Assembly (NCBI GenBank): GCA_020650975.1
Contig: JAIPMN010008551.1
Span: 1 to 37,882, forward strand
Direction of reading: 5' to 3'
Length of the DNA: 37,882 nucleotides
Source: Apostichopus californicus
Lineage: Eukaryota; Echinodermata; Holothuroidea; Aspidochirotida; Stichopodidae
The position numbers and the translations under genes were made by a program. The notes beneath the pieces are model-generated. The model made no database searches and was not told the DNA's origin. It saw only the letters and a program-made list of their open reading frames with translations. This document shows, piece by piece, positions 1 through 11,800 of the stretch; the first letter of the stretch is position 1, and the number at the start of each line of letters is the position of its first letter.

Positions 1-202
1 AAGTCAAATTTGGCACGGAAGAAGCTCCCGTTCTCCTTTTCTCTATTCAGCTTTCCTTCTTTCTTCCCCTTCCGCTCTCTTCACCTTTTCTCCTTTTGCC
101 GAAAGACCCCAAATTTGCCGACAGACCCAAAATTTGCCGACAGCGACCAAATTATTGGGGGGGTGTGACACCCCCCCACACCCCCCACTCGCTACGCCCC
201 TG
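1..202. mobile_element. right end of a hAT-like non-autonomous repeat, cut by the window edge
   Basis: The segment ends in CGCTACGCCCCTG at 190-202. This resembles the right terminus of the complete hAT-type MITE at 36658-36971, which ends GGCTACGCACCTG. In both cases the terminus is preceded by a run of C. Inside, a short unit around CAAATTTGCCGACAGACC is repeated two to three times at about 109-150. The left end lies outside the window, so the target duplication cannot be checked. The assignment to hAT is by analogy with the complete copy. Confidence 0.45.
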
Positions 203-630
203 GATATACTACTGGCAGCCTGACAGTGTGACAGTCATAAGATATAGCATTGAACTCCATTCTGATAGTTGAAAATCCCATTTAGATTGTTTGTCCTAAT
301 CCGGTCAATAGTATTCAACATCTCCACCTTCAATCTACACATAATAGAGCTCTGTCTACAATGACAAATATGCAAAATACAACAGTATTTCATGTTGGTA
401 TAAACTGCCTCCCACTCATAAAGCATTAGCCCTTTTGCATTTGGCCATGCATTTCTCTACAACTTCCACACTATTTCATACAAATTCAGCCAATGTTGCA
501 AACTGCCATGGGATATCTTGCACTGTGTATCAAATAAAAGTTTATTTAAGATTCTCCTTTCCTTAGTATAACTATAAGCTACTGTAGTTGTGCTTATTGG
601 GCCAACTAGCAACCATCCCAGCATCGGCAC

Positions 631-662
631 AGGGGAGGGGAGGGTAGGGGAGGGGAGGAGGA
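631..662 (+). repeat. G-rich purine tract, potential G-quadruplex
   Basis: Five runs of three to four G are separated by single A or TA spacers, a pattern able to form a G-quadruplex on the plus strand. A longer similar tract lies at 1522-1569. The sequence next to each tract is also related: AACTAGCAACCATCCCAGC before the first and AACTGGTAACCATCTCACC after the second. They may therefore be two copies of one repeat. Confidence 0.5.
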
Positions 663-1521
663 ATTACATTCATATGAAATATTAAAAACAAACCCAGAAA
701 AGCTATATAAAAGAGAAAGTTTACATCCAGATTTAATTACCAAAAGTATAGCAATAACAGTTTTAATTACTTTTTTTGTCATAACTTACCCCTTTTACTG
801 ATGTGAACACAGGAACAGATACATTTTTGTAGAGATTACTGATGGAGGAAACCTTACTAGCTGGATGAGTTGCGCATGAAGATTCTGTAGCAGAAAGTTA
901 AACAAATAGTACATTTTGGTTTAAAAAACTCTGCCCACTGGTACCCTTAGCAAAGAAATGGTTGATATTGGTCTAACCCAATTAACATTTCCTAATTCCT
1001 TAAGGACACAACCACTTAGATTTCTAAGTTAAACAGCTCCAAGTCCCCTCACACCCCCCCCCCCCACCCCCCAAACCAACCAACCACTCTTTCGTTGTTT
1101 GAAGGTAGTTTAAACTTTCCAAGTCAGTTGCTGTTTGATATATCACTTTATACTAAAGACAATTATTCTGAAGACACTACAACTGCATACTACTTGGTAT
1201 CAACCAATGAGTTTGTGCATAATAAAATGAACTCTATTCACACTTGAAATGACCTTATCAAAGGTAAGACGGCATGCACCATCAACCGGGGCATTAATTT
1301 AATGCAGTAATGACATCAACAGATGTTCGAGAAAGCCTGCAAATTGTCTGCTACTTTCCAATACAAACACTTAATTAGCCTATAACCTACTAGCCTACAG
1401 TACAATACTTTCATAACAAATGTTCATGGGCCTATCCTACTTTTGCATGTACTGTATAATAAGAATAAGGGCACAGATTTCATTAAATGGTCTGATCAAA
1501 TAAGCTAGATGTACCAATGGT

Positions 1522-1569
1522 GAGGAGGGGGAGGGGAAGGGGGAGGGGGAAGGGGGAGGGGGAGGGGGA
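1522..1569 (+). repeat. G-rich minisatellite of GGGGGA-type units
   Basis: The tract consists of GGGGGA, GGGGAA and close variants in tandem and has strong G-quadruplex potential. It lies about 0.9 kb from the related tract at 631-662. No gene is visible nearby. Confidence 0.6.
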
Positions 1570-4500
1570 ACTGGTAACCATCTCACCATCGGTATGGACA
1601 TTAAACGTATAGCTACAAATGCTTAAACCTAGTTAATAGTACATGGAACACATTCATGCATATATTGTGTGTTATTTAAAAGAAATCCAACCAGCTGCTT
1701 TTAAAGAAAAATATTTTAATCAAGATTTAGAAAACAGCAATAGCAGTTACAGATTGTGAAATTATGAAATTATGAAATTATGAAATAGAAAGAAAAGTTA
1801 AAATTGACCATTTTTGACCATTTTGCAGTTGGCAACCATTTAGAAAATCTCTGCATTTGAGCCTCCACCAAGCAAATTTACGTAGAATAAGCTTCTATAC
1901 TGTATGTACAGTTACCGTACTGTATATATAATACGTCTCCACCTTCCTTCTTATAAAATGAGAATGTTCTTCATCAAAATCTTCGTAATCTTTACGATTC
2001 TACATTGTGTCAAACTTAATTGTGATACCAATTTGTTGGTTGATTACTTTAACGATACCCTGATATCTTCACCAGCATCTAAAGAAATGAACCAATCAGG
2101 TTTCATTAATGTTCTGGATTTTTCATTGTCTTGTTAATTTGTATATATTAGAAGGCATGCAACTGTTATTTGGTCAGTCTTTTGAGCATGTCTGTACAGT
2201 ACCTAGTGTACTGTACAGTGTAAACTAAATGCAACAGATTACAGAAATGTCATAGTCTAGATACATCCAGTGTGCTGTAGCTATTGATTAGGCCCGAGCT
2301 TGATTGATATATATTGCAGGAGAAGTTTTACGCATTTCATGTAACGGTATATAAGCTAAATGAAAATCGTGAAGAGAACAAACTTTCCGACTTTCCCATA
2401 AAATAGTGTACAGCACAGATAACACTTTTGAACTAAAGAGATATAAATTCAACCTGTACATTCAAACTGCGCCAACAGATTCTAAATTGCAAATTCTGGT
2501 CACCGAAAATGGCAATGTTGGACGTACACAGATCTACTTTCTTGAAGGGAACTTACTGATACTAAACATAATCATACATAATGATCTCCATCAGGGATTA
2601 ATATATCCAGTATTGCATCCACAAAATGCTATGCAACTTGGTCACCTTGTTTAGTTCAAAGATGTATAGTTCTTTCTTTTATTTTTACAAAGGAACCTTA
2701 GTATTTTACAAAGGACAAAATTCAGAGCCTTCAAAACTGCTACACAAAATTTGAACAATAAATTATTCCCTGTCCATTCACAGTTGTTATTTTTTTAATA
2801 ACTGAGAATTAATTTGACTTCATATAGCACCTGCCACGCATCTAAGATGCTGCATAAATAATGAGTGTGACCAATGTATAAAACAGATGTGTGTGCAATT
2901 TTACTTGGCAAGTTGACCATCCTTCAGTGTGAGGTGCACATCACGCTTTAGTACTAAATAACATGATCATTAACACACTAATCCCACTGACCAGAGCACC
3001 ATCTGTGAAAGTGGCTAGCTTACCCTTTTCCAAAGCAAACATAAGTAGAGATGATGAAGAAAGATTAACTGATTGAATAATAGACTTTACAGTACATGGA
3101 GACAATACACAGAGGAAATACACATTGAGTAACACACACAGAGACACACAGACAGAAATGTTAAGTATTATTAAACAGACACAGATCAATTATTACGAAT
3201 AAAATTTACAAGAAAACAGTACAAGTTTGCTCCTTTTTCTTTCTTTTCTCTGTTAATGTTTTTTTTTAGAAGTAATTGCATAGCAAAATTTCACAGGTGG
3301 CCTGCATAACACAGTGATGAATACACATAAAAGGGATTTGACTCTGGTTTTTCCTTTCCAGATGAAATAAACTTGCTTTTGACATACCCTGCATCGCCAT
3401 AGAAATATAGAATGGATATAGAATAAAGAATAGACCATGGTAGTTGAAGGCATTATGTTGACACCAAGAATTAGCTATGTATAGTAGTAATTGAAGAAAA
3501 AATTATTGGATGACTTGAAAATAAGGCACACAAGTTAGGTGTTAGCCTGTTATTAAACAGAAACATTTAGCCCAGCTGGTTTCATATCTTTCTCTGGTTT
3601 GATTTGACAATTAATGTCAGTTTTAGATCTAATTGCAAATGTTCAATCATTTGTTAATACTTTTCAAAGAAGATTCTTTCATATGGCAATTTCTTATGCT
3701 CTTAATTTCATTTCGTATTCCATGTTGCATTTTATGATATTGTCAATTTTTGTATGTATTTTCTGTTCTTTTCATTGTCATCTTATTGTTTACCTTTGTG
3801 TTCTATTTTATTTTATTATGATTATATTATTTTTATTCTACTTGTAGTTTTTATTTTTCTAGGCCTTGTGGAAGATAAGCTTTATGCTAACCGAGTACAC
3901 CCTTTAATGTTAAATAGAATAATTAATAAATCAGTATGGATATTTAAGTATAAACCAGAACTCTATTTGTCAGAAAGCATACCAGAAGTGTCTCCCTATA
4001 GTGTTAATAACCTCTGAACAGTTGCTTTGCTGTAGCATTCCGTATTTAATAACGGTCTGTGCTGTAGGGTTTAATATAAAACCAAAGAGTGCAACCACTT
4101 TGACTGTTCTCCTGCATCCCAGAAAGTAGACATGAAGAGTATAGTACATGTACCCTGACAGAAGTTAATTGTGATCACCACGTGTAAACCAGGGAATAAT
4201 TCAGTATTCAAACCTTATGTAGTAGCTTAAGAGGTTCTGAATTTTGTCTCGTGTAAAAGCAATATGGCACGTGTGTACAATAACCGCTATGCATCTTTGC
4301 ACTTGTACAGTATATAGAGAGCAACTTGCCCTTTTTGTATAGCACTTTGCAATGTGATACCAACTGAATTATTTCCTGGTACTTAATATATCGTGTTATT
4401 GACTTGATGTTATATATTTAAAAGAATTAAGCCCCCTGATATAAGTTGGTTAAAAACTAAGAATTAATTTGCAAAAATTAGTGTGGTGAATTTGATAACT

Positions 4501-5455
4501 GATTTTGATAGTGAGAACTAAAAATAAAATCATCATGTCTAATTGGAACGGATGAAATATATATATAGAACCAGAAGAAAAAGCAAAAAAAGAAACTTCA
4601 GTCTTAACGACTGAAAATATTAGATGTAAGAATACACAGCACCTAACACAGTACTTACATCACAGACATAGCATAATAACTACATAGATCTCTACCTGTA
4701 AGAAACCATACCAACAATCAGTTATACCCCTACGAAAGTTAGACCAATCATAAAATCGAAAATTATAACTGAAATAGAAGACATGTGGTATTAAGTTTAA
4801 CAGCTATATGTATATATCTATAGGTTAAACTTTGTGCAAAGGACCAAGCATCATCCTTTTGATCGGAACTTCAGTTTTAACACCAAGTGATTTAATCTAA
4901 TTAAAATTGGCAGACTTGGACGAATAAAATTTTAATGCCAGAATTAGAAGTAACTCCTGGAAATGGGTGTCACAGTCCCTCATATTTACGCGCCAACTTT
5001 TTCAGCTACGGTAATCAAGTAAGACAGGTTTACAAGAGTCAATTCATGTTCAATACAAATAAATTATCTTCTCACATATAGAGAAAACAAAATTCAATGC
5101 AGGGTACTCTTTGTTTTTGTTCTAAACCGCCATACCGTAAAGCTCACGTAACGATGGGCAAAGTTGTCGATCAAACTGTATTAACTGGTGACCATGAGAA
5201 GAAAGACAAACATATCACTGACAATGGCCTACAACAAGCATCTCTTGATAATATTTCTGCATGGTTAATGATGAACGAGTAGGCCAACATAAAGCATATT
5301 TAGTTATGATGCTTTTTACACACCGAAAACCTGCATAGATGCTTATTCTTTGGAGGACAAGTAGAGAATTACTTTAAAACTGACCATTCTAAACGCGTTA
5401 TTCCAAAACCTTACCTGGTTTGGATACAAACAAGCGTACCGTAACAGACTAACTG

Positions 5456-5535
5456 TACCTGTCCCCTCACAACAGTCTACCAGGTCACTCTAGACAAGGT
5501 AGAGTGAGTGTCCAGATGGTGTGAGGAGACAGGTA
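5456..5535. repeat. 80-bp palindromic MITE-like element
   Basis: The element starts TACCTGTCCCCTCACA and ends TGTGAGGAGACAGGTA, which are inverted copies with one mismatch. The inner arms (CCAGGTCACTCTA and TAGAGTGAGTGTCCAG) are also roughly inverted, so almost the whole element can fold into one hairpin. Related half-elements occur at about 5736-5769 (CCAGGTCACTCT, then GTGAGGAGAAAGGTAAG) and 14047-14106 (CCAGTTCACTCTA, then GTGAGGAGACAGGTA), which indicates a dispersed family. No clear target duplication is seen. Confidence 0.6.
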
Positions 5536-5859
5536 AGTGAGGAGTAAAGAAAATTTGAAACTATTTGACTCAGTGTATTGTACACTATTGTTTAATTTAA
5601 TGTCATTTTAGGTTTGAATGTGACAAGTGATAATGCTGACAAACATTAACTGACCACAAAGTACTGTAATCAGAACATTGTTTATAGTCATACTTGAACA
5701 CAATTGATGAAAATTACCAAAAATTATAAAATTCCAGGTCACTCTCACATGTTGTGAGGAGAAAGGTAAGTAAAGATGGACATAAATAAGACACTACTCA
5801 AGGATGCATGTCATAAGCTAGATATCATCAGAAATAATAATTGTCTGAAATAGGATTTA

Positions 5860-5870
5860 TCAAAATTTTG
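5860..5870 (-). CDS. possible terminal micro-exon of the coiled-coil gene
   Basis: A pyrimidine-rich acceptor (CTTTTCGATTTTCAG) is followed by CAAAATTTTGA. In phase 1 this would complete the protein as ...TRTKF and then stop. It is offered only because the phase fits. A different downstream exon, including one outside the window, is equally possible. Confidence 0.2.
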
Positions 5871-8800
5871 CTGAAAATCGAAAAGATCGCATTCAACAGG
5901 CTGATGAAATTTTGGAAGAACATGGTCTGTTTTGATGCCCTGCTGCTTTAATCTTGTTGTACAGCTAAAATAATCTTTGACAAGTTGGAATTGTTCAAAA
6001 CAGCTTGACATATTATCAAGACAATCAGTTCAAGTAAAGCATGAAGATATTAACCCCTCTATTAGTCACAGACGACACACGATACTTCTTGCCTGGTACT
6101 AAACACGTACAATACTACTGTTACAATACTTACTAACTATATGCTGACTACAACACCATGAGAAGTAAGCTACCGATATATCTTCAACATAAACTTGACA
6201 TATTTTTGTAAACTACATAGAAAACTATATAAAAATTTTAAAAAAATAACCAAAACAAAACAGTACCAACAACAACAATGGAAGATCAATTGGAAGTCAA
6301 TTAGCATCCAAATTATTGTTTCAATGTGAAAGTTTTAACCAATGATCATCATGATGGATGCAGTACAGTATGTACAGAATCACATTAATGTCATTACAGT
6401 CATTAGTGAGAAAAAATATTTTCACTTACTTCTGGTAACAGTCATTAGGTTTTCAAGACTGGAAGACATTCTTATGCCATTTTCTGCCACATCGTAAATT
6501 CTCTTCTCCTGGAAGTAAAGAAATGCCGTGGCATGCATGCATGCATTAAACATGTAAACAACATGGTGTGATTCCGAATAGCCACACAACAGTGTCATAA
6601 AATCTGGACTGACCATGCCTTGCACACTCGCATGTATACTGTATATCATATTGAGTGGAAGTTTACTGCCAGTGGATATCATTATAAGCTCTCTAACTGA
6701 GATACCTTCATTTCTATTAATCCAAAAATTTTCATTAACATTTAATTAATCATATCAAAGTGACCACAGAATGATCATGTTGCCAACTATGATACCATAT
6801 TTACAAGAAAAAGTTGGTCTCCTTACATCATAATATATACAAAGTTGAATTATATTACTGTACATATAAACCCCATTTTGTTTTGACAATATAATCTTCC
6901 TCTGGCCTCCATCTCTCTCTCACTGACCCTCCCTTTAATATTTTCCTTAAAGGTTTAGGGGTCATAAATAACCTTTATTACCAAGCCATAGACAAATCAA
7001 TGTGACATTTCCAGAAAGAGAAGGGTGTTTTCTAGCCCCTAGCACAAAAAATGATTTACAATCCAAGAATGTTTATGGAGTCAGCAGCTAAAATCACAAT
7101 GCGGAATACCATGTTGGTGAGTACTGACATGTATTTTACAGGAACTATACCTGCTTACTTGCTAGTTACAGCAATATAGACTACCTTCAGACAATATCAA
7201 TGAGACACATTTCTTTGTGATTGGATTGATGTCACATGAAAATGTACCGACATGTATGTCACAACCTCCAAATCTAAAGAATAAATTTTCTTAAATGTGG
7301 CTTGGCGAGATGAGTCAAGACTTATTTATCTCACTTTTAAAGAAATCTGAAGAAACAACACTGGTGGTGTACAGCAAATAGTGAGAATGGAGCAGGAGGA
7401 ATGTATATTAGGGATGGACAGAGGAGGGGGAAGGGGAGGGGAGAAGGGGAGGTAATGGCAATATGTTACAAGAATGGTTAATGTGAATATTTGAAGTCTT
7501 CACAGCCAACCACAAAATTGCTTCACATCTAGGTAAAATTACTTTTCGCAAGTCACAAATTATCCCCCATACTGCAATTCTTTCCACTCCATGAAAAAGT
7601 CTAATATCATACTTACCACAGTCGATGTCTTGTGTTTAGGCAGGGGCGGTGGGGCGACCTGACGTTTATATGGGTTTGATGTCCTGAAAGATGAGTTTTG
7701 GTTGTCCTTTGAAAAGAAGTCATCGGGCGTCTCTTCGGGTGGTTCATCGTAATCTGCATCCCAGGGGTTCTCATTTGCATCTTGTCCCGCATTCGCAACG
7801 ACGACCTTCTGCTCCTCCTTTTCCGAGGAGCTATTTGAGGACTGAATGGTCAAACTCTCCGTAGAAGCCAGAGGGAGTCTGGGAATTTCTTGCGGTTTAG
7901 AAACAGACGCAAGCTTCATATCACCGTTACTTGCACTAGGTGTTGTCGTCTTATTAGCTTTGCTGATCTCTGACGAACCGCTCAGCCGGGTGAAGTCTCC
8001 GCTAACGTATGAACATGATGAAGGTTGTCGATCTACGTCACTGTCACCACCGTCAGCTGATGAATATTCATGAGAAGAGCACCGAGACGTTACCGCCGTG
8101 TCTTCTTCAATTAAATCCGTAGGCTCAGAAGATACTTCTATAACTTTCTCATCGTTTCCGTTATCCCGACACGGTTCTCCGTTGTACTCGGCACTACCGT
8201 TCTCTTTCAAGTTTTGAGTGTCTAAAACGTTGGCCGTGGCAGTCACAGAGTCGGCGATTGTATTTAGCAGCGAGGGCACATAACTATTCGAGTCCACGTT
8301 ATCGTAGCGGACATTCGTATCTTCTGGAATCGTTGGCTCTGCAGCTCTCTTGTAAGGATATTTGGTCTCAATGTTGTCCGTGTCAATGACGTCCAGGGAT
8401 GCTCCAGGGGTCAACAGCTCTGTCGAGAGGGAATCGCCAAACCAGCTCTCTTCATCACACGGAAGGACCTCGGGGAGATATTCTCCCGGTATCGTCATCG
8501 GACAAACTGCCCCCAGGAGCTCCTTCACGTTGTCAGACATGGTGTCGAGTATTGCATCCGCATTTTCCGAGCTCAGCAGGTGATACGGAATGAAATCACA
8601 GACGTCGATGGAAGGATCGTCGATGGGGGGTTTGCTCCTCGTTCGAGGCCAGGTATTCCAGTCTAAAGGTGCCACATTAGGGTCGCCCTCCTCTGCTTGT
8701 GGGAACATACCGTCTTCTTCCTCCATCAGATCAGGAATTTGGCAAGGTACACTCATTCGACGATCGTCGGGTTGATTGCATTTCGCATCGTTGGTGTCAC

Positions 8801-11800
8801 AGGAGTTAACCTTGGGTGGCTCTGGTGCCGGCGACTCTAACATAGGGAAGGACGATGAGCTGTTCCTGATGGGTAGCGACCACTCCCACTTGCCATCGCT
8901 GTTAAGTATGACAGGGCACGGAATACTGTGGGCTGAATAGAACAAACAACCATTCAAAATACAAAGGTCCACATCTTGGGGTTAAGAGGAAATCACATGT
9001 TATAACTTGTCTCATAAAACTGAAACAAAATGCAAACTTACAAAACAGGGAGTGTGTTATCCAATCCCTAGAGAACAAAATGTTTTGAAATTATATTAAT
9101 TCCACAGGTATTTCCTCTACACATTTCTGGCACAGAATTCAAATTTTTGCTGAGCACTTTCTCTTTTTCCCTGCCCCCTCCCCCCACCCCCACCTCCCCC
9201 AGCAAGCAAACAAATAGTAGCGTACCAATAATCTCTCACCAAGCACTCCAGTATTTAATGATATGAGTGAATAATAAAATCAATCTGGTAACTCCCAAGT
9301 AAAGATCAGATTTTAACCATAAAGAACCTGAACTAATATTAAGTACCATCCTCATTTTCTCCCTTCGTCTTCACCCTCTCCCCAATTCCCCTTCTTTATC
9401 AACTTTGGTTTATGTTTCTACCAATACATAAATTAAAGTATATGTACCACTACACATTGCAAAAGTATAATTCATCACCTTGACTTGAGACTGGTGGATT
9501 AATGCCTCATTAACTATTACATACCACCATCCTCTTTCCCTCTCGTCATCCCCCCCCCCCAATCCCCCTCCCTTCATCAACTTTGGTTTATGTTACTACC
9601 AACTAACCAAATTAAAGTATTATACCACTACACATTGCAAAAGTATAATTCATCATCTTGAGTTGAGACTGGTGGATCAATGCCTCATTAACTACTCACA
9701 TACCACCGTATATGAACTGTTCAACTTGAAAGAAAAACAATTAAGCATCCCACTATATATGTACGCACAAGAAATGACATGTTACCGTCAACCTATAGTA
9801 GTTCGTCTGAGACAATGACCACATTCCAATGTCTTGTGTTGTTTATCTGTTTGTAACAAGCATCATGTGATATAAACATATATATGGGTTCAATCTGTCT
9901 GACTTGCAATGTTTCTATCTTCAAACAAGTGTATTCTCAAACTTAAGGAAGACTAAAGAGGCTATGACAATAAAAACAAAACAAAACCATGGATATATAT
10001 ACAAGACAACATTTTTACTACGAAAAACAGATTTCTAAAACGAAAAACAAAATGTTTAAAACAATTTTTTTTTTTTTTTTTACAATTTTTTTTTAGTTTG
10101 AAATTTTGTTTTTCGTTTTAATTATTTCTCTCTATATATATCCAAGTTTTTTTTGCCATGGCCTCATTAGTCTTCCGTACAAACTTGAACTGTTTTATAC
10201 AATTTGAATATCTTAATGTACACACGGTACAGCGTAAATATGACATCTGTATGATACATCTCACACAGTGAAGTAACAGCTCTGACAAACCTTCTAATAT
10301 CTTGTGCAGTACTGATATCATTTTGACTGCCTCTTGGTTCTCCTCCTTATAGCCACTTAGTTCCTTTTCCAACTGAAAATGAACCCAACAAAAAAAATCG
10401 ATTTCAACATTTATGCTTATATCAAATACCAATACACTAGATAGTGAGATACAGTATAAAATAGGATGCAAGTAATATCCCATTTAGTGTCTGTTGGACT
10501 AAAAAGACAAAAGCTTGCAAGATATGAAAAACATCTATAAGTACAGTAAGTTGCTTAAATGGGCATAAAAAATTACTTTTACTGATGATGTCTTTATCCA
10601 CAACAACAACAAAATTGTTGCTTAATTACATTAATTTACATTAATTACATTAATCACCTCTGATATTGTTTCTGACACCAAGGATTTAACCTCCTCCACT
10701 TTAAATTCCACTGCTGCTTTGCTTTCCTGGTGAATAGTTTCCTGGAATAAAGTCAAAGTAAACAAAACATCTTTTTTCTTTCTTTTTCATTTGACATAAT
10801 TTTGCACTGCAATAGTATGAAATACAAGTAGTGAAATGTTGGCCATGGGTTTTTTTTCTATTATAGGTAGAGTTGAATAGATCAAAACAGATTTTGCTAC
10901 CCAGTGACAGTCTTGTATACGTATATAGTTTACAGTTTTGCTAAATTAATTAATGTACAGTTATAGAGCAGTACATACCAGCAACCAGAAATTGATTTTA
11001 AAAATCAAATCTGGATTGTTTAAATCTACTGTACTATTGTACACAGTTTGACCAGTAACCATGTGACCAGTAACCCTGGACCTTCGGTAAACTTTTCCAA
11101 TATTTCTCAATATAATTCAATATCTAGTTAACATTGTCACTACTTAATATTAATAACAACTGAGCTGAATCACAGACAGACTGACTGACTCAAAAATGAC
11201 AAAACTAATCAGATTTGATAAACTGTTTTTCTGTTTGTTACTAGATTCATAACACTTAACGACGGTCAATGAAAAACCTTGACAGAGTTACGGACGATAC
11301 TGTACCTTTCATGCTACAGTACAACACTACTGCACTGTAGAAAGATTATTCCACTGGGTTTAATTTCAATACATTCACATTATCATGTACAGGTGGTATG
11401 CACAACTGTTCCATTTCTAAATACAAAATCCTGCAGACTGTTGCATAAAATGTGATAATGTGGTTCATGTTGTATCTAAGAGGTTTGGTACATTTGCATA
11501 TCTCCAAAAATGTATGCCTCGTTTCAATATATGAATTTTTGGTGTGTATTCTATTACTATGGTAACACTGTCAGCTAATGTACCTCATTATTTACTTTTC
11601 CCTTTGAGCATCAAGTACATGGTACTCCAGGTTATTGCAAATTCAACCATAATGGAGCTTTAATATACATGAGCAAATCAGTGCATATGACTCAATACAA
11701 CATCACCTACTGTACTGTATGTTAATTTATCTTGTGACCATCCCTTTCACAACTTCCTACAGTTAACTTATCAGTTAACTTCATATGTGAACTTCTTTCC

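Larger units (their letters stand above)
203..5455. other. gene-poor stretch with no supported gene
   Basis: Only short open frames with poor codon structure are present. Visible structure includes a G-rich purine run at 631-662 (four or more G runs of 3-4), a second at 1522-1569, a poly-C run near 1051-1070, and four tandem TATGAAAT-like units at about 1757-1786. Two plus-strand open segments (about 2406-2654 and 3866-4017, the latter after a pyrimidine-rich TTTTTCTAG) look slightly protein-like but could not be joined into a gene. Part of the region may be 3' UTR or downstream intron of the minus-strand gene that begins at 15617. Confidence 0.5.

Noticed and set aside
1904..2654. Plus-strand open segments, one with a signal-peptide-like start (MRMFFIKIFVIFTILHCVKL), the other beginning TDNTFELKRYKFNLYIQ
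   Set aside because: No convincing donor or acceptor joins them to each other or to anything downstream, and no family was recognised. A single transcript map would settle it.
2941..3189. Minus-strand frame with a hydrophobic C-terminus (SGISVLMIMLFSTKA)
   Set aside because: No good splice acceptor in front, and AT-rich sequence often yields hydrophobic frames by chance.
3866..4017. Possible terminal exon (GLVEDKLYANRVHPLMLNR...) after a TTTTTATTTTTCTAG acceptor
   Set aside because: The acceptor is good and the peptide is plausible, but no upstream exon in the right phase was found.
7613..8775. Several other frames over the large coiled-coil exon, on both strands
   Set aside because: They are shadows of the 1316-nt exon, whose frame alone agrees with the splice phases.
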